Part shown: one piece after another, positions 26,542 through 37,687 of the stretch
Position numbering within the stretch: the stretch's first letter is position 1
Layout: every line of letters begins with the position of its first letter
From: CBDFKJ01 sp965248805
GTDB taxonomy: Bacteria > Pseudomonadota > Alphaproteobacteria > UBA6615
Length of the DNA: 64,000 nt
Direction: 5' to 3'
NCBI GenBank assembly: GCA_965248805.1
Contig: CBDFKJ010000009.1
Coordinates: 124,001 to 188,000 of the forward strand
The notes under the pieces: generated by a model
What the model was told of the DNA's origin: nothing
What the model saw: only the letters and a program-made list of their open reading frames with translations
Database searches by the model: none
Position numbers and translations under genes: made by a program

Positions 26542-27056
26542 GTGTACATGGGCCAGAGCGATCTACCACCGTTGATGCTAGCGCCGGCCGCGTTGCGCCT
26601 TGTATTCGTGGCGCTTGCGGCCTCGGCGGTCGCAACCGTCGCAGCCGCGGCGGACGATCTGCCGGGTCCCGTGCCGGCGCAAGTGATTCGGGTCATCGAC
26701 GGCGACACGATCGAGGTGAGGGCGCGCATCTGGCTCGGCCTGGAACTGACTGTGCTGGTGCGCGTGGCCGAGGTCGACACGCCGGAAATGCGCGGGCACT
26801 GCGAGGCGGAGCGCGCCGCCGCGCGGCAGGCCAAGGCGTTCACCGCCGATTCCGTGGGCATGGGTGCCGCCGGTGCGGCTTGGGTGAGCCTGCGCGATAT
26901 CGAGTTCGGCAAGTACGCCAATCGGGTCGTCGCCCGCGTCACGACCGCGGCCGGCGCCGATCTCGGTGAGACCCTCAAGCCGCCGGGCTGGCGCGCGCCT
27001 ACGGCGGTGGCGATCGCGCGGGTTGGTGTGACGCCGCGCAAGCAGTGCGCGACTAG
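26542..27056 (+). pseudogene. Secreted staphylococcal-nuclease-like protein, frameshifted near its C terminus
   Basis: It starts with a signal peptide (LVFVALAASAVATVAAA), then VIRVIDGDTIEVRARIWLGLEL, VRVAEVDTPEMRG and ARVTTAAGADLGETL, the SNase fold with its catalytic Asp/Arg set. After GETLK the frame reads PPGWRAPTAVAI and overruns into acs. One frame away the expected ending AGLARAYGGGDRAGWCD stops at 27056, just short of acs. One base lost in AAGCCGCCGGG (AAGGCCGCC expected) explains it. The active-site region is upstream of the lesion, but the last helix is lost. Confidence 0.8.
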
Positions 27057-27070
27057 CGCCCATCGCGCCG

Positions 27071-29008
<1,938 letters not shown>

Positions 29009-29106
29009 CGTCCAACGCCTCCTTGCACATTTTCGGCTGTCGCCGCGCGCGGCGCGGCGATTATCGAGAATTCACGGCACTTACTCAAGACGACCGCGGT
29101 CGGTCC

Positions 29107-29400
29107 TCAGGCGTCTTCCAACACCACGTCGCCGTCGCGCACTTTGACCGCAACCGCCGGCAGCCGCGCCCCCAACGGCGGCCCGGCGATGCACCGGCCA
29201 TTGGCGACGCGGAACAGCGCCCCATGCGTCGAGCACTGGATGTACTGACCGGTCGGGTCCTTGAACGTATCCGACCGCCAGTCCAACGGCGTGCCGACAT
29301 GCGGGCATGAATGGACGTAGCAATAGACGGCGTCGCCCTGGCGAAGAACGACCAGCCGGCGGTGCGTTGTACCTTCGCCGATCTCTATCAGCCCGGTGAT
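29107..29400 (-). pseudogene. Rieske [2Fe-2S] ferredoxin-like protein, 5' end removed by IS
   Basis: About 95 codons of a small Rieske protein: RLVVLRQGDAVYCYVHSCPH, GTPLDWRSDTFKDPTG, and IQCSTHGALFRVANGRCIAG, with both ligand pairs (C-P-H and C-S-T-H). The reading frame is cut at its N-terminal side by the transposon whose end lies near 29380. Intact family members are 105-115 residues, so only the first dozen residues are missing. Possible 5' codons on the other side of the IS (near 30852-30930) cannot be confirmed. Confidence 0.8.
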
Positions 29401-30850
29401 GAAGTCGCGCTTTGATCAATCGGTTTTGGGGGCGACGATGATGATGATAACGAGCATGGCTGGTTTGCCTTCGATGTTCGCCACGATGGCGATCGCCAGG
29501 GCAGCATCGAACTGAATAACGAACAAAAGGGTGCTCTTTGCACTCGCAGCCTCCCTCGGCGTGCCTGATCCGAACAGCGCGCGCATCAGAATGCCGAGAT
29601 TGAACCCGGCGACATGGATCAGGTAGCGTTTGTGGACGTTCTCGCGCGCCCGCAGCAACGCGCGGCGCATGCCGCCACGGTCGAGGACATGGGCGAAGCT
29701 GCGCTCGACCATCTCACCGCGCCTGCGCATGGCGTTCCGCGCGACGCCGGACTTCAATCGCGCCCGGTTGGCGTAGACAGCCTGACGTGCCGCCTGGTCG
29801 CCATGCCAGCGCAGATAGCCGTTGGCGGGCTCCGGCTCGGAGATCCGCGTTTTCCAGACGCCGCCGTCGAGGTCTTTCAGCCCCTCGCGTGAATGATAGC
29901 CCTTGTCGCCAACGAGACTGCAGGGCTCTGCCCGTGTTGGAGCCAGGCCGACCTCGGCGAGGTTGCGCGCGGCCGCCTCCAGCGTCCCAGGCAAAGTCGT
30001 CGTGTCGCCTTCATCGGCTGGATAGATCGGCGCCGCAACGATGACGCCGGTGTCGAGATCGACCGCGTGCTCGGGCTTGCAGGCCAGATGCGTGGTGCCG
30101 TCCTTCATCCGCGCGATCTTCGCATCAGGATCGGTCGGGCTCGTCCAATCCTTGTTCGAAAGCTTCTTGCCCTTCCGCCGGCGATCGAGCCGGACGAGGT
30201 CGTCGATCGTCGGCGTTTCGACGCCACTCTCCTTCGCCATTTGCGTCAGCATCTCGCGATAGGTCTCGCCGCTATCGCGCCGCACGATGGCTCGCAGGGC
30301 GGCGTTGGCTTCCATCGTCGAGCCGTCGACGCCGATCCGCTCGCCCTTCACCAGACCGCGCGCGGCGACGAGAGCCAGAACCCAGTCGAAAACCTTTTCA
30401 TGGACCTCGTGCGGCAGCCGGCCGCGCGTCTTCGACAACCAGGAATGATCGGGAACCTTGTCCCGGTTCGCCAACCGCAGAAACGCGCGAAGCGACAGCG
30501 AATCCGAACAGCGCCAAGCGATGCCGCGCTCGCTGCCGATGCCCTCGAAATAGCCGATCATGTGCATCCGGAAATAACGCCCCGGCGGCAGCGAAGGAGC
30601 CCCCATCCGAGGTGCGTAGTATGGCTTGCACGTCGCCTCCACGAAGCCGTCAAAGCCAGACTCGATCAGCAACTCATGCAGCCGGTCGGAAAACGCGTGT
30701 CCAGGCGAACGCGGCATCTCCGCCCATGTCACCACGAGGTCACCCTGAACCTCGCTCTGTCGTCTCAATGCCATCGCACGACGCCCGTCTAAATCTCTAT
30801 GTTCAGACAGAATCAGACACGCCGGACTTCGTCAACGGGCTGGTAGGGGG
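29380..30850. mobile_element. IS5-superfamily element (DUF772/DDE type), about 1.47 kb
   Basis: The transposase gene is bracketed by an imperfect inverted repeat. Reading inward, the left end has TATCAGCCCGGTGATGAAGT and the right end TACCAGCCCGTTGACGAAGT (17 of 20 identical). The element sits inside a Rieske gene and close to the thiamine riboswitch. The exact outer bases and a target duplication could not be fixed. Confidence 0.65.
29416..30774 (-). CDS. Transposase, DUF772 plus DDE_Tnp_1 type
   Basis: A 452-residue transposase. The N-terminal DUF772 part holds FSDRLHELLIESGFDGFVE, PGRYFRMHMIGYFEGIGSE and WRCSDSLSLRAFL. The DDE domain follows: IGVDGSTMEANAA (first Asp), KKLSNKDWTSPTDPDAKIARM, LVGDKGYHSREGL (second Asp) and EMVERSFAHVLDRGGMRRALLR (Glu region). 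The C-terminal end has a hydrophobic stretch (LVIIIIVAPKTD) which may be read-through past the usual stop. All catalytic positions seem present, so the element may be active. Confidence 0.88.
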   Translation of the reverse strand: MALRRQSEVQGDLVVTWAEMPRSPGHAFSDRLHELLIESGFDGFVEATCKPYYAPRMGAPSLPPGRYFRMHMIGYFEGIGSERGIAWRCSDSLSLRAFLRLANRDKVPDHSWLSKTRGRLPHEVHEKVFDWVLALVAARGLVKGERIGVDGSTMEANAALRAIVRRDSGETYREMLTQMAKESGVETPTIDDLVRLDRRRKGKKLSNKDWTSPTDPDAKIARMKDGTTHLACKPEHAVDLDTGVIVAAPIYPADEGDTTTLPGTLEAAARNLAEVGLAPTRAEPCSLVGDKGYHSREGLKDLDGGVWKTRISEPEPANGYLRWHGDQAARQAVYANRARLKSGVARNAMRRRGEMVERSFAHVLDRGGMRRALLRARENVHKRYLIHVAGFNLGILMRALFGSGTPREAASAKSTLLFVIQFDAALAIAIVANIEGKPAMLVIIIIVAPKTD

Positions 30851-30932
30851 AACGCCGGAGCTCCGGCAACGAGATTCGTGGCGTGCGCGGACTGGCGCAT
30901 CACGGATGTATGTGCAGAATATGCGCCGCATG

Positions 30933-31008
30933 CTGGGGTGCTGATCCGCGCGGACGGCTGAGAGCAAACCCATTGAACCTGACCTGGATAATGCCAGCGA
31001 AGGGAGAG
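30933..31008 (+). promoter_or_regulatory. TPP riboswitch (THI box)
   Basis: Contains the conserved blocks in order: GGGGTGC, GGCTGAGAG (pyrimidine-sensing CUGAGA), ACCC, TTGAACCTGA, CTGGATAATGCCAGCGAAGGGAG. These are the universally conserved parts of the thiamine pyrophosphate riboswitch. The last block AGGGAGAG also serves as the ribosome site of thiO, so TPP binding would hide the site and stop translation of the thi operon. Confidence 0.97.
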
Positions 31009-31018
31009 TTCGTTGCCG

Positions 31019-32188
31019 ATGGCGAAACGCCAAATCAACTCGCGACCCACGGTTACCATCATCGGCGCCGGCGTCGCCGGGCTGGCGGTCGGCTGGCGTT
31101 TGGCGCAGGCGGGCGCGGCGGTGAATATTTTCGATCGCGCCGCCGCAGGCCACGGCGCCAGCTACGCCGCCGCCGGTCTGTTGGCCGCGGGTCTGGAATG
31201 TGAGCCCGGCGAGACCTGGCAGTGGCCGCTCAACCGCTGGTCGCAAGAGTTATGGCCGGAATTCGTCGCAGAGTTGGAAGCGGCGAGCGGAACCGACCTC
31301 GGCTACCGAGACGAAGGCACGCTCGCGGTGGCGCCGACCCGCGACGATGCCGCGCGGCTGCAGCTCAACGCGAATTTCCAACGAGAGCAGGGTATCGAGC
31401 TGGAGTGGCTGTCTGGCGCGCGACTTAGAAAACACGAGCCCTGCCTGCGTCCCGCCGCCGGGGCCGTGCTTAGCCGCAAGGACCACCATGTCGACAATCG
31501 ACGGCTGGTTGAGGCGCTGGTGCATGCCGTGCAGGGTGCCGGCGCCACGCTGCACGAACACATCAGCGTCGACTCCGTCGCCATCGAGGCCGGACGGGTG
31601 GTTGGCTTGGTCGCCGATGGCGAGCGCCATAGGGCCGACGTGGTGGTCTTGGCTGCGGGGGCTTGGAGCCGCCACATCGGCGGTCTGCCCGAGGCGCTGC
31701 GGCCGCCGGTGCGGCCGGTGAAGGGTCAGATGCTGGCGCTGCGCATGGACGCGGCCGCGCCGATCCTGCATCACGCCGTGTTCGGTCCTGCCGTGTATAT
31801 GGTGCCGCGCCGGGAGGGCCGGTTGCTGATCGGTGCGACCGTCGAGGAGCGCGGCTTCGACGATGCGCTGACCGCAGGCGGCGTGCTCGGATTGCTGGAG
31901 GCGGCGTGGCGCCTGCTGCCGGGGATCGAGGAACTGCCGATCGACGAGATGTGGGTCGGCCACCGTCCGACCAGCCGCGATGACGCGCCAATCCTGGGCC
32001 CGACGCCGATCGCCGGCCTGCTGATGGCGACAGGTCATCATCGCAATGGTATCCTGCAAACGCCGGTGACGGCGGAAATTTTGTCGCGTTTCGTGCTCGA
32101 TGGTGTGTTGGCGCCGCAGGCCGAGCCGTTCACGCTCGATCGATTCTGTGCGCCCGGCGCCGCGTCTCGGCGCGCAGTGGGAGCGTAA
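31019..32188 (+). CDS. thiO: Glycine oxidase ThiO
   Basis: A 389-residue FAD enzyme that oxidises glycine to dehydroglycine for the thiazole ring of thiamine. ATG 31019 lies 11 bases after the AGGGAGAG site; TTG 31013 is an alternative. Motifs: TIIGAGVAGLAVGWRLAQAGA (Rossmann FAD site), HGASYAAAGLLAAGLE, DGLE-type RLVEALVHAVQGAGA, LAAGAWSRHIGG and TGHHRNGILQTPVTAEIL (typical ThiO end). First gene of the riboswitch-controlled thiO-S-G-E operon. Confidence 0.93.
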   Translation: MAKRQINSRPTVTIIGAGVAGLAVGWRLAQAGAAVNIFDRAAAGHGASYAAAGLLAAGLECEPGETWQWPLNRWSQELWPEFVAELEAASGTDLGYRDEGTLAVAPTRDDAARLQLNANFQREQGIELEWLSGARLRKHEPCLRPAAGAVLSRKDHHVDNRRLVEALVHAVQGAGATLHEHISVDSVAIEAGRVVGLVADGERHRADVVVLAAGAWSRHIGGLPEALRPPVRPVKGQMLALRMDAAAPILHHAVFGPAVYMVPRREGRLLIGATVEERGFDDALTAGGVLGLLEAAWRLLPGIEELPIDEMWVGHRPTSRDDAPILGPTPIAGLLMATGHHRNGILQTPVTAEILSRFVLDGVLAPQAEPFTLDRFCAPGAASRRAVGA

Positions 32189-32189
32189 G

Positions 32190-32393
32190 ATGCGGCTGCA
32201 TGTGAACGGGGCGGACGTGGAAACCGCTGCCGGCACCATTGCGGCGCTACTTGACGAGTGCGGCATCGATGCGGCGCGACGCGGCCTCGCGGTGGCCCTT
32301 AATGGCAAGCTTGCGCAACGCCAGAACTGGTCGGATACGAACTTGCACGACGGCGACGCGGTTGAAATCGTGCGCCCGTTTGCCGGCGGCTAA
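32190..32393 (+). CDS. thiS: Sulfur carrier protein ThiS
   Basis: A 67-residue ubiquitin-fold carrier. It begins MRLHVNGADVETAAGTIAAL and ends VEIVRPFAGG; the terminal Gly-Gly is adenylated and thiocarboxylated before giving sulfur to the thiazole synthase ThiG. It lies 1 bp after thiO and 12 bp before thiG. The longer open frame upstream is a shadow of thiO. Confidence 0.95.
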   Translation: MRLHVNGADVETAAGTIAALLDECGIDAARRGLAVALNGKLAQRQNWSDTNLHDGDAVEIVRPFAGG

Positions 32394-32405
32394 GGCGCGT
32401 CTGCC

Positions 32406-33203
32406 ATGACCGTCGTCGGGCAAGACAACGGTGGCACCGATGCGCTGGTCATCGGCGACCGGCGCTTCACGTCGCGGCTGTTGATCGGCACCGCCGGCTA
32501 TCCCAACCGGCAGGTCATGGTCGATACCATCGCCGCCAGCGGCGCGGAAATAGCGACCGTGTCGATCCGCCGCATCAGCCTCGAGGCCTATGCCGAGAGT
32601 GTGCTCGACATTCTCGGCGGCAGGATGACATTGCTTCCGAATACCGCCGGCTGCGAGACCGTGCGAGACGCCGTGCTGACGGCGCAGCTGGCACGGGAGT
32701 CGTTGCAGACCGACCTCATCAAACTGGAGGTGATCGGCGACCGCGAGACGCTTTACCCCGACGGCCCGCAACTTATCGAGGCCGCGGAGGAGCTGGTGCG
32801 CAACGGCTTCACCGTGCTGCCTTACTGCAGTGACGATCCGGTGACCTGTCAGCGCTTGGCCGATGCCGGTTGCGCCGCAGTGATGCCCTTGGGCTCCCCG
32901 ATTGGCTCCGGCATGGGCATCTGCAACCCGTACAATATCGAGCTGATTTGTACGCGCTCTCCCGTGCCGGTGATCCTCGATGCCGGCATCGGCACGGCAT
33001 CGGACGCGACGCTGGCGATGGAACTCGGTTGCGCCGCGGTGCTGGTCAACACCGCGGTGGCCAAGGCGCGCGATCCGCTGCGCATGGCCGGTGCGATGCG
33101 CGATGCGGTGGCCTCGGGCCGCGCCGCGCGGCTGGCCGGCCGCATTCCGCAGCGCCGCTATGCCGAACCCTCCAGCCCGCAAATGGGCCTGGTCGGCACG
33201 TGA
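32406..33203 (+). CDS. thiG: Thiazole synthase ThiG
   Basis: A 265-residue TIM-barrel enzyme joining dehydroglycine, deoxyxylulose phosphate and ThiS sulfur into thiazole phosphate. Motifs: FTSRLLIGTAGYPN, ATVSIRR, LLPNTAGC, DLIKLEVIGD with the Schiff-base lysine, AVMPLGSPIGSGMG phosphate site, and VILDAGIGTASDATLAMELG. The length is standard. The stop overlaps the GTG start of thiE (GTGA). Confidence 0.96.
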   Translation: MTVVGQDNGGTDALVIGDRRFTSRLLIGTAGYPNRQVMVDTIAASGAEIATVSIRRISLEAYAESVLDILGGRMTLLPNTAGCETVRDAVLTAQLARESLQTDLIKLEVIGDRETLYPDGPQLIEAAEELVRNGFTVLPYCSDDPVTCQRLADAGCAAVMPLGSPIGSGMGICNPYNIELICTRSPVPVILDAGIGTASDATLAMELGCAAVLVNTAVAKARDPLRMAGAMRDAVASGRAARLAGRIPQRRYAEPSSPQMGLVGT

Positions 33204-33820
33204 GGTTACCGCCACCGCCACTGCTGATCATCACCGACCGACGGCAAGCTACCCTTTCCCTGACCGATCTGGCCAGCGCGGCAGCCGCCGGCGGCTGCCG
33301 GTGGATCAGCGTGCGCGAGAAGGATCTAGATGGCGACGACCAGGCGGCGCTGTTCATCCGCGTGGCCGGTGCCGTGCAATCGCGCGGCGTGACCGTGGGC
33401 ATCCACGGCTCGCCGGACTTGGCGCAGCGGGTCAAGGCGGACGGTGTGCACCTGGCGACAGGGGGTTCTGCACGCGATGCGCGGCGCGCGCTGGGAACGG
33501 AAAAGCTGATCGGTGTCTCGGCGCACACTTTGGGCGAGGCGGCGCGGGCGGCGGACGAGGGCGCTGACTACGTCACGCTGAGCCCCATCTTTCCGACCGC
33601 CAGCAAGCCGGGCTACGGCCCATGCATCGGTATCGAGGCCATGGCTGAGGTCGCGCGCCGCGTCGCCGTGCCAATCCTTGCGCTGGGCGGCGTCGACGCC
33701 GGCAACGTCGCCGATTGCGTGACCGCCGGTGCCACCGGCGTGGCCGTGATGGGAGAGGTGATGCGCGCCGACGATCCATTGGAGTGCGTAAGCAAACTGG
33801 TAGCGGCACTCTTGGATTGA
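33200..33820 (+). CDS. thiE: Thiamine phosphate synthase ThiE
   Basis: A 206-residue TIM-barrel enzyme coupling HMP pyrophosphate and thiazole phosphate. It starts at GTG 33200, overlapping the thiG stop. Motifs: LLIITDRRQAT, ISVREKDLDGDDQ, VGIHGSPDLAQRVKADGVHL, LIGVSAHTLGEA, DYVTLSPIFPTASKPG and ILALGGVDAGNVADCV phosphate loop. It could also be a TenI-like paralogue, but the end of a complete thi operon supports ThiE. Last gene before the cyclase. Confidence 0.9.
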   Translation: MRLPPPPLLIITDRRQATLSLTDLASAAAAGGCRWISVREKDLDGDDQAALFIRVAGAVQSRGVTVGIHGSPDLAQRVKADGVHLATGGSARDARRALGTEKLIGVSAHTLGEAARAADEGADYVTLSPIFPTASKPGYGPCIGIEAMAEVARRVAVPILALGGVDAGNVADCVTAGATGVAVMGEVMRADDPLECVSKLVAALLD

Positions 33821-33877
33821 GCCGACGTTGGAAATTGACCGCCGCGCACCTTACCTTTCGGGCCGAGGAGTTACGTG

Positions 33878-34584
33878 ATGGAGCGCCCTCTCGCCGCCAT
33901 ACTTGCCGCCGACGTGGTCGGTTACTCGCGGCTGATCCGGGCTGATGAGGAAGGCACGCTGGCGGCTCTAAAGTCCCTGCGCGCGGAACTGATCGATCCG
34001 ACGATCTCAGTGCACCATGGGCGCGGCGTCAAGCTGATGGGCGATGGCATGCTGGTCGAATTCGCCAGCGTCGTTGATGCCGTGCGCGCCGCTACGGAGA
34101 TCCAAAAGGCGGTCGGCGAGCGTCACGCCGATGTTCCCGAGGCTCATCGGATGGCGCTGCGCATCGGGATCAATCTGGGCGACGTGGCGATCGACGAGGA
34201 CGACATCCAAGGCGACGGAGTCAACGTTGCGGCGCGGCTGGAGGGACTGGCCGCGCCCGGCGGCATTTGCATTTCCGGGGGCGTATACGATCAGATCCGC
34301 GATCGCCTCGACCACATGTTTGAGGACCAGGGCGAGCAGTCGGTCAAGAACATCGACCGCCCGGTGCGCGTGTGGAGTTGGGGGAACGGCGCCTCGGCAC
34401 CCATCGCCAACGACGCGGCTGTGACAGAGTTATCGACCGACCTCCCGTCGATCGCGGTAATGCCCTTCGACAACATGTCCGGCGACCCTGAGCAGGGATA
34501 CTTCGCCGACGGCATGACCGAAGACATCATCACCGATCTGTCCAAGATTTCGGGGCTGTTGGTCATCGCGCGCAATTCCTCGTT
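33878..34584 (+). pseudogene. Class III adenylate/guanylate cyclase-TPR protein, 5' part
   Basis: About 236 codons. MERPLAAILAADVVGYSRLI is the cyclase start with metal-binding Asp; GRGVKLMGDGMLVEF has the second Asp, and GDGVNVAARLEGLA and VKNIDRPVRVW follow. Then comes the linker PSIAVMPFDNMSGDPEQGYFADGMTEDIITDLSKISGLLVIARNSSF, shown here only to name its TolB-like end. At 34584 the gene is cut by a mini-element and resumes at about 37751. Such proteins are multi-copy in alphaproteobacteria, so the loss may be tolerated. Confidence 0.85.
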
Positions 34585-34697
34585 TGACCGCTGCGCTTTG
34601 CCGGTAGCGCCCTGGCATATAGCGCCTCCGGGCGGCCGGAAGGAATCAGGGCATGCGATCCGTTGGGCTCTGTGCGCTTCATTGTGCCTGCTCTCGT

Positions 34698-34931
34698 CTA
34701 GCTTTTTTGCGGCCGCGACTGGCCTGATATTCCAGCGTCCCTGAGACCGGACGATCGCAGCGCGCCTTCAGGGCCCGGCTGGCGTCTGCGGAGATACTCT
34801 TCGATGGCGCGCCGGATGACCCAGGATATCGAGACATCATCCTTGTCGGCGAGCACCGAGAGCGCCTCGTAATCGTCGCCGGTCAGACTGACCGTGAGCC
34901 GGGGACCGAACTTGCGGAATCTTCCCTTCAT
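34698..34931 (-). CDS. Ribbon-helix-helix (CopG-like) DNA-binding protein
   Basis: A 77-residue protein starting MKGRFRKFGPRLTVSLTGDDYEAL. The strand RLTVSLTGDDY and helices EALSVLADKDDVSISWVIRRAIEEYLRRR are the RHH fold of small repressors and excisionase-like factors. Its position downstream of the two recombinases suggests it regulates them or acts as a recombination directionality factor. A short Gly/Ser/Arg tail follows. Confidence 0.75.
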   Translation of the reverse strand: MKGRFRKFGPRLTVSLTGDDYEALSVLADKDDVSISWVIRRAIEEYLRRRQPGPEGALRSSGLRDAGISGQSRPQKS

Positions 34932-35062
34932 GGCTGAAAACCACTATGTTCTCATTATGTTCACTCTGCCGGATTCGCGTGCCGGGTGCAACACAGTGAT
35001 GCACTTGGGTGCGGAATTGTCCAGAACGGATGCGAATGCGAACTCGACATCAGGTGGCATGA

Positions 35063-36436
35063 TTACAACCAGTCGACGGCCGGGCGTCGGGGACGCTCCC
35101 CCACGCCGCTTTCTGACTCCAGGCCGTCCGATCGCTTGCTATCGCTGGACCTGAGCCAGAGGGGAGTTCGCACCCCGTCCGGTGCGGCCGGCCCTCTGGG
35201 TCTTGAGAACTCAGGCATGACAGCCAAGGTATCGCCGTCCTCCGCGTGGTCCGGCACCGGAGGCGGCTCGGCCCTGTATCCCATGGCGCGGGCGATGACG
35301 GCCGCCGCCTGCGCGGCCGCCCCGCGCAGCGCGCCATCGTCGAGATGGGCATAGATCGCCGTGGTCTCGCGCTGGCGGTGTCCGAGCAGGCGCCCGACCG
35401 TTGTCAGCCCGACGCCGTTCATGACGCCCTGCGAGGCCCACGTGTGGCGGCAGTCATGGATGCGAAGGCCGGGCAGGCCGGCCTCTTCCCTGGTGCCGAC
35501 CCAGAACGTGTAGAGCCGGCTGGACGTGAGGTCCTCGGGAAACACCCGCGCGGCGCCCTCGGGCCGAGGCAGTATCGCCAGTAGCCTTGCCGCTTCCGGC
35601 CCGAGCCAGACGGTGCGCGGCCCGGTCTTGGAATCCTCGAGGCGCGCAATCGCGCCGTCCTCACCCAACTCTCCGATCTCGTCCCACTTGAGATTGATGA
35701 TTTCGGATAGCCGCGCCCCGGTCAGTGTCAGCACGCGGATGGCCGCTACCGGCCAGGGGTGTTCCTCCCGATGACGGTCGAGCACGGTGCCGAGGCGCTT
35801 CAGTTCCTCGCGGTCGAGGTAGCGGGCGACGGGCCGGCGCGGGTTCTTGACGATGTTGGCACAGGCGTCGGGGACCTGCTCGCCGATCTCACCCCACTGC
35901 CGGGCGGCGGCGAGCATGGCGCGCAGGATCTCGAAGGCGCGATTGGCCGCGCCGGGCCGGTCGATGCTCGCCGAGTCGAACCATGCCGAGACGCGGGTGT
36001 GGTCGATGGTATCAAGCCTGAGCCTCCCGAAGTGCGCCATCAGGCGGTTGCGCAGGTAGATGTCGAAGGTCTCCAGAGAGGACGGCTTCCATCTGTGCCT
36101 ACGCCGCTCGCAGTAGCGGGCGGCGAAGTCGCGGAACAGTGGCGCCTTGGTCTTGCGCGGCGGCGTGACGGCCTCGCCGCCCCACAGGCGGACGAGCACA
36201 GCCGCGGCTTCCCTTCGGGCCTTCTCCAGGCCCATCTCGGGGAAGCGTCCCAGCGTGATCTTGCGCATGCGGCCCTGGGCGCGGGTCTGGACGATGAAGG
36301 ACCTGATGCCCGAGGGATGCACCCTGACCCCGAAATGCGCGAGCGTGCTGTCCCAGAGGGCGTATTCCTTCGCTCCCGGTTTCGCGGCGACGATGGCATT
36401 CACGGTCAGGCGGGAATGGCGGCTTCTACTCGTCAT
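35063..36436 (-). CDS. Tyrosine recombinase A of the mini-element
   Basis: A 457-residue integrase. Residues 10-80 form a DUF4102-like arm-binding domain (RVHPSGIRSFIVQTRAQGRM, ITLGRFPEMGLEKARREAA), residues 95-190 the SAM-like core-binding domain, and residues 210-380 the catalytic domain. Catalytic residues: Arg in LTGARLSEIINLKW, Lys region SKTGPRTVWLG, H-x-x-R in IHDCRHTWASQ, His in LLGHRQRETT and the Tyr in AIYAHL. All are present, so it may be active. A 75-residue C-terminal tail is extra. The start overlaps the stop of recombinase B by 11 bp. Confidence 0.88.
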   Translation of the reverse strand: MTSRSRHSRLTVNAIVAAKPGAKEYALWDSTLAHFGVRVHPSGIRSFIVQTRAQGRMRKITLGRFPEMGLEKARREAAAVLVRLWGGEAVTPPRKTKAPLFRDFAARYCERRRHRWKPSSLETFDIYLRNRLMAHFGRLRLDTIDHTRVSAWFDSASIDRPGAANRAFEILRAMLAAARQWGEIGEQVPDACANIVKNPRRPVARYLDREELKRLGTVLDRHREEHPWPVAAIRVLTLTGARLSEIINLKWDEIGELGEDGAIARLEDSKTGPRTVWLGPEAARLLAILPRPEGAARVFPEDLTSSRLYTFWVGTREEAGLPGLRIHDCRHTWASQGVMNGVGLTTVGRLLGHRQRETTAIYAHLDDGALRGAAAQAAAVIARAMGYRAEPPPVPDHAEDGDTLAVMPEFSRPRGPAAPDGVRTPLWLRSSDSKRSDGLESESGVGERPRRPAVDWL

Positions 36437-37573
36437 GGCCGACCTCCTTCCCGCTTCCCGTCATCGCGTCGTTGACGATGCCGGAGATGCGCCCCGCCGC
36501 CTCGCGAACGTGTTCGTCGGCGAGGTGGGCATAGCGTTCGGTGAAAGCGATGTCGGCATGGCCGAGCAAACGGCCGACGGTGTAGAGGTCGAGCCCGCTC
36601 ATTACGGCGTGGGAGGCGAACGTATGGCGGCAGTCATGAATTCTCACACCGTCGAGCCCGGCAAGGTCGCGCAGCTTCTGCCAGCGCCGTCCGAGGTCGG
36701 TCATCGGCCCGTCTCCCTTCCGGTTTTCGGGAAAACGAACCGTCCCTCGCGCGGCAGGCCGCTGAGGACGTTGCGGGAGGGCGGCGGGAGCTGGATCGCC
36801 TTCGGCCCGGTCTTGGAATCGGGCAGCACGGCGCGAGTGCCCTGTATCCACTTCCAGCGGAGGTCGGTGATCTCGGACGACCGCGCCCCGGTGAACAGCA
36901 GCAGCTGAATCGCAGCCGCGGCCTGCCGGTCCTCCGCGTGATCGAGGACGAAGCCGAGGCGCTTCAGTTCGTCCACGGACAGGAACCGCTCGCGGGGCGC
37001 CATCCTGTAGCGGCGCATGTTGCGGCAGGGATTCGAGCCCTGCGGACGAAGGTCCCAAAGCTCGGCCTGCCGCATCATGACGGAGAGCACCGGCAGGGTC
37101 CGGTTGGCGTTGCCCGGCGTGCCGCTCATGGAGTCGAACCAGCGCCGCACGTCGGCGCGGTGTATCTCTGCAATGCGCATCGTGCCGAAGAACGGCATGA
37201 GGTAGCGGTCGATCAAGCGGCTGTTGCCTTCCCTCGTGGAAGGTTTCCAGCGCCGCCCCTGGCGGCGCATGAACTCCCGTGCGAAATCGGCGAACAGGGG
37301 TCCGGTCTCGCGTTCGGCCCTCGCAGCGACCGCGGCTTTCTCGCGGGCTTGCTCGGCAGTGATCTCGTCCACCGCGCCGAGGATGATGTTCTCTGCGCCG
37401 AGCTTGCGTGCGACCAGGACGAAGAAGGTCCTGGTTCCGTTCTTCGCGACCGTGAGGCCGAACTGGGGTAGGTCGCGATCGATGACGGTCAGGCTGTTCT
37501 TGCCCTTCATGTGCTTCGTGAAGGGGCGGCCTGTCGTCCGTTCGTTGATGGTGGCACGGATGCGCATGGGCAT
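36426..37573 (-). pseudogene. Tyrosine recombinase B of the mini-element, frameshifted
   Basis: It starts at ATG 37573 (MPMRIRATINERTTG) with GGAGAC upstream. It shows an arm-binding domain (LTVAKNGTRTFFVLVARKLG), a core domain (WKPSTREGNSRLIDRYLMPFFG) and the first catalytic Arg in FTGARSSEITDLRW. At about 36710 the frame breaks (VFPKTGRETGR stop), while the remaining catalytic part (MTDLGRRWQKLRDL, IHDCRHTFASH, LLGHADIAFTERYAHL) is intact one frame away, ending at 36426. One extra base in the GGAAGGGAG run explains it. It is paralogous to A (similar length, domains and motif wording). Confidence 0.8.
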
Positions 37574-37669
37574 GTCTCCGTTGTCTGTTCCCTCGGGCGC
37601 CGTCCGTTCCAAGGGAACAAGACAGCGGTTTCGGGGAGACAACGCGGCCCGCGTAGGGGATCGAGGCCA

Positions 37670-37687
37670 TAGGCCGAATTCGGCCTA
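37670..37687. repeat. Perfect 18-bp palindrome TAGGCCGAATTCGGCCTA
   Basis: A self-complementary 18-mer about 100 bp upstream of the recombinase B start and about 70 bp inside the right end of the mini-element. A site of this kind could be an operator for the ribbon-helix-helix protein or part of the recombination site. Confidence 0.7.
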
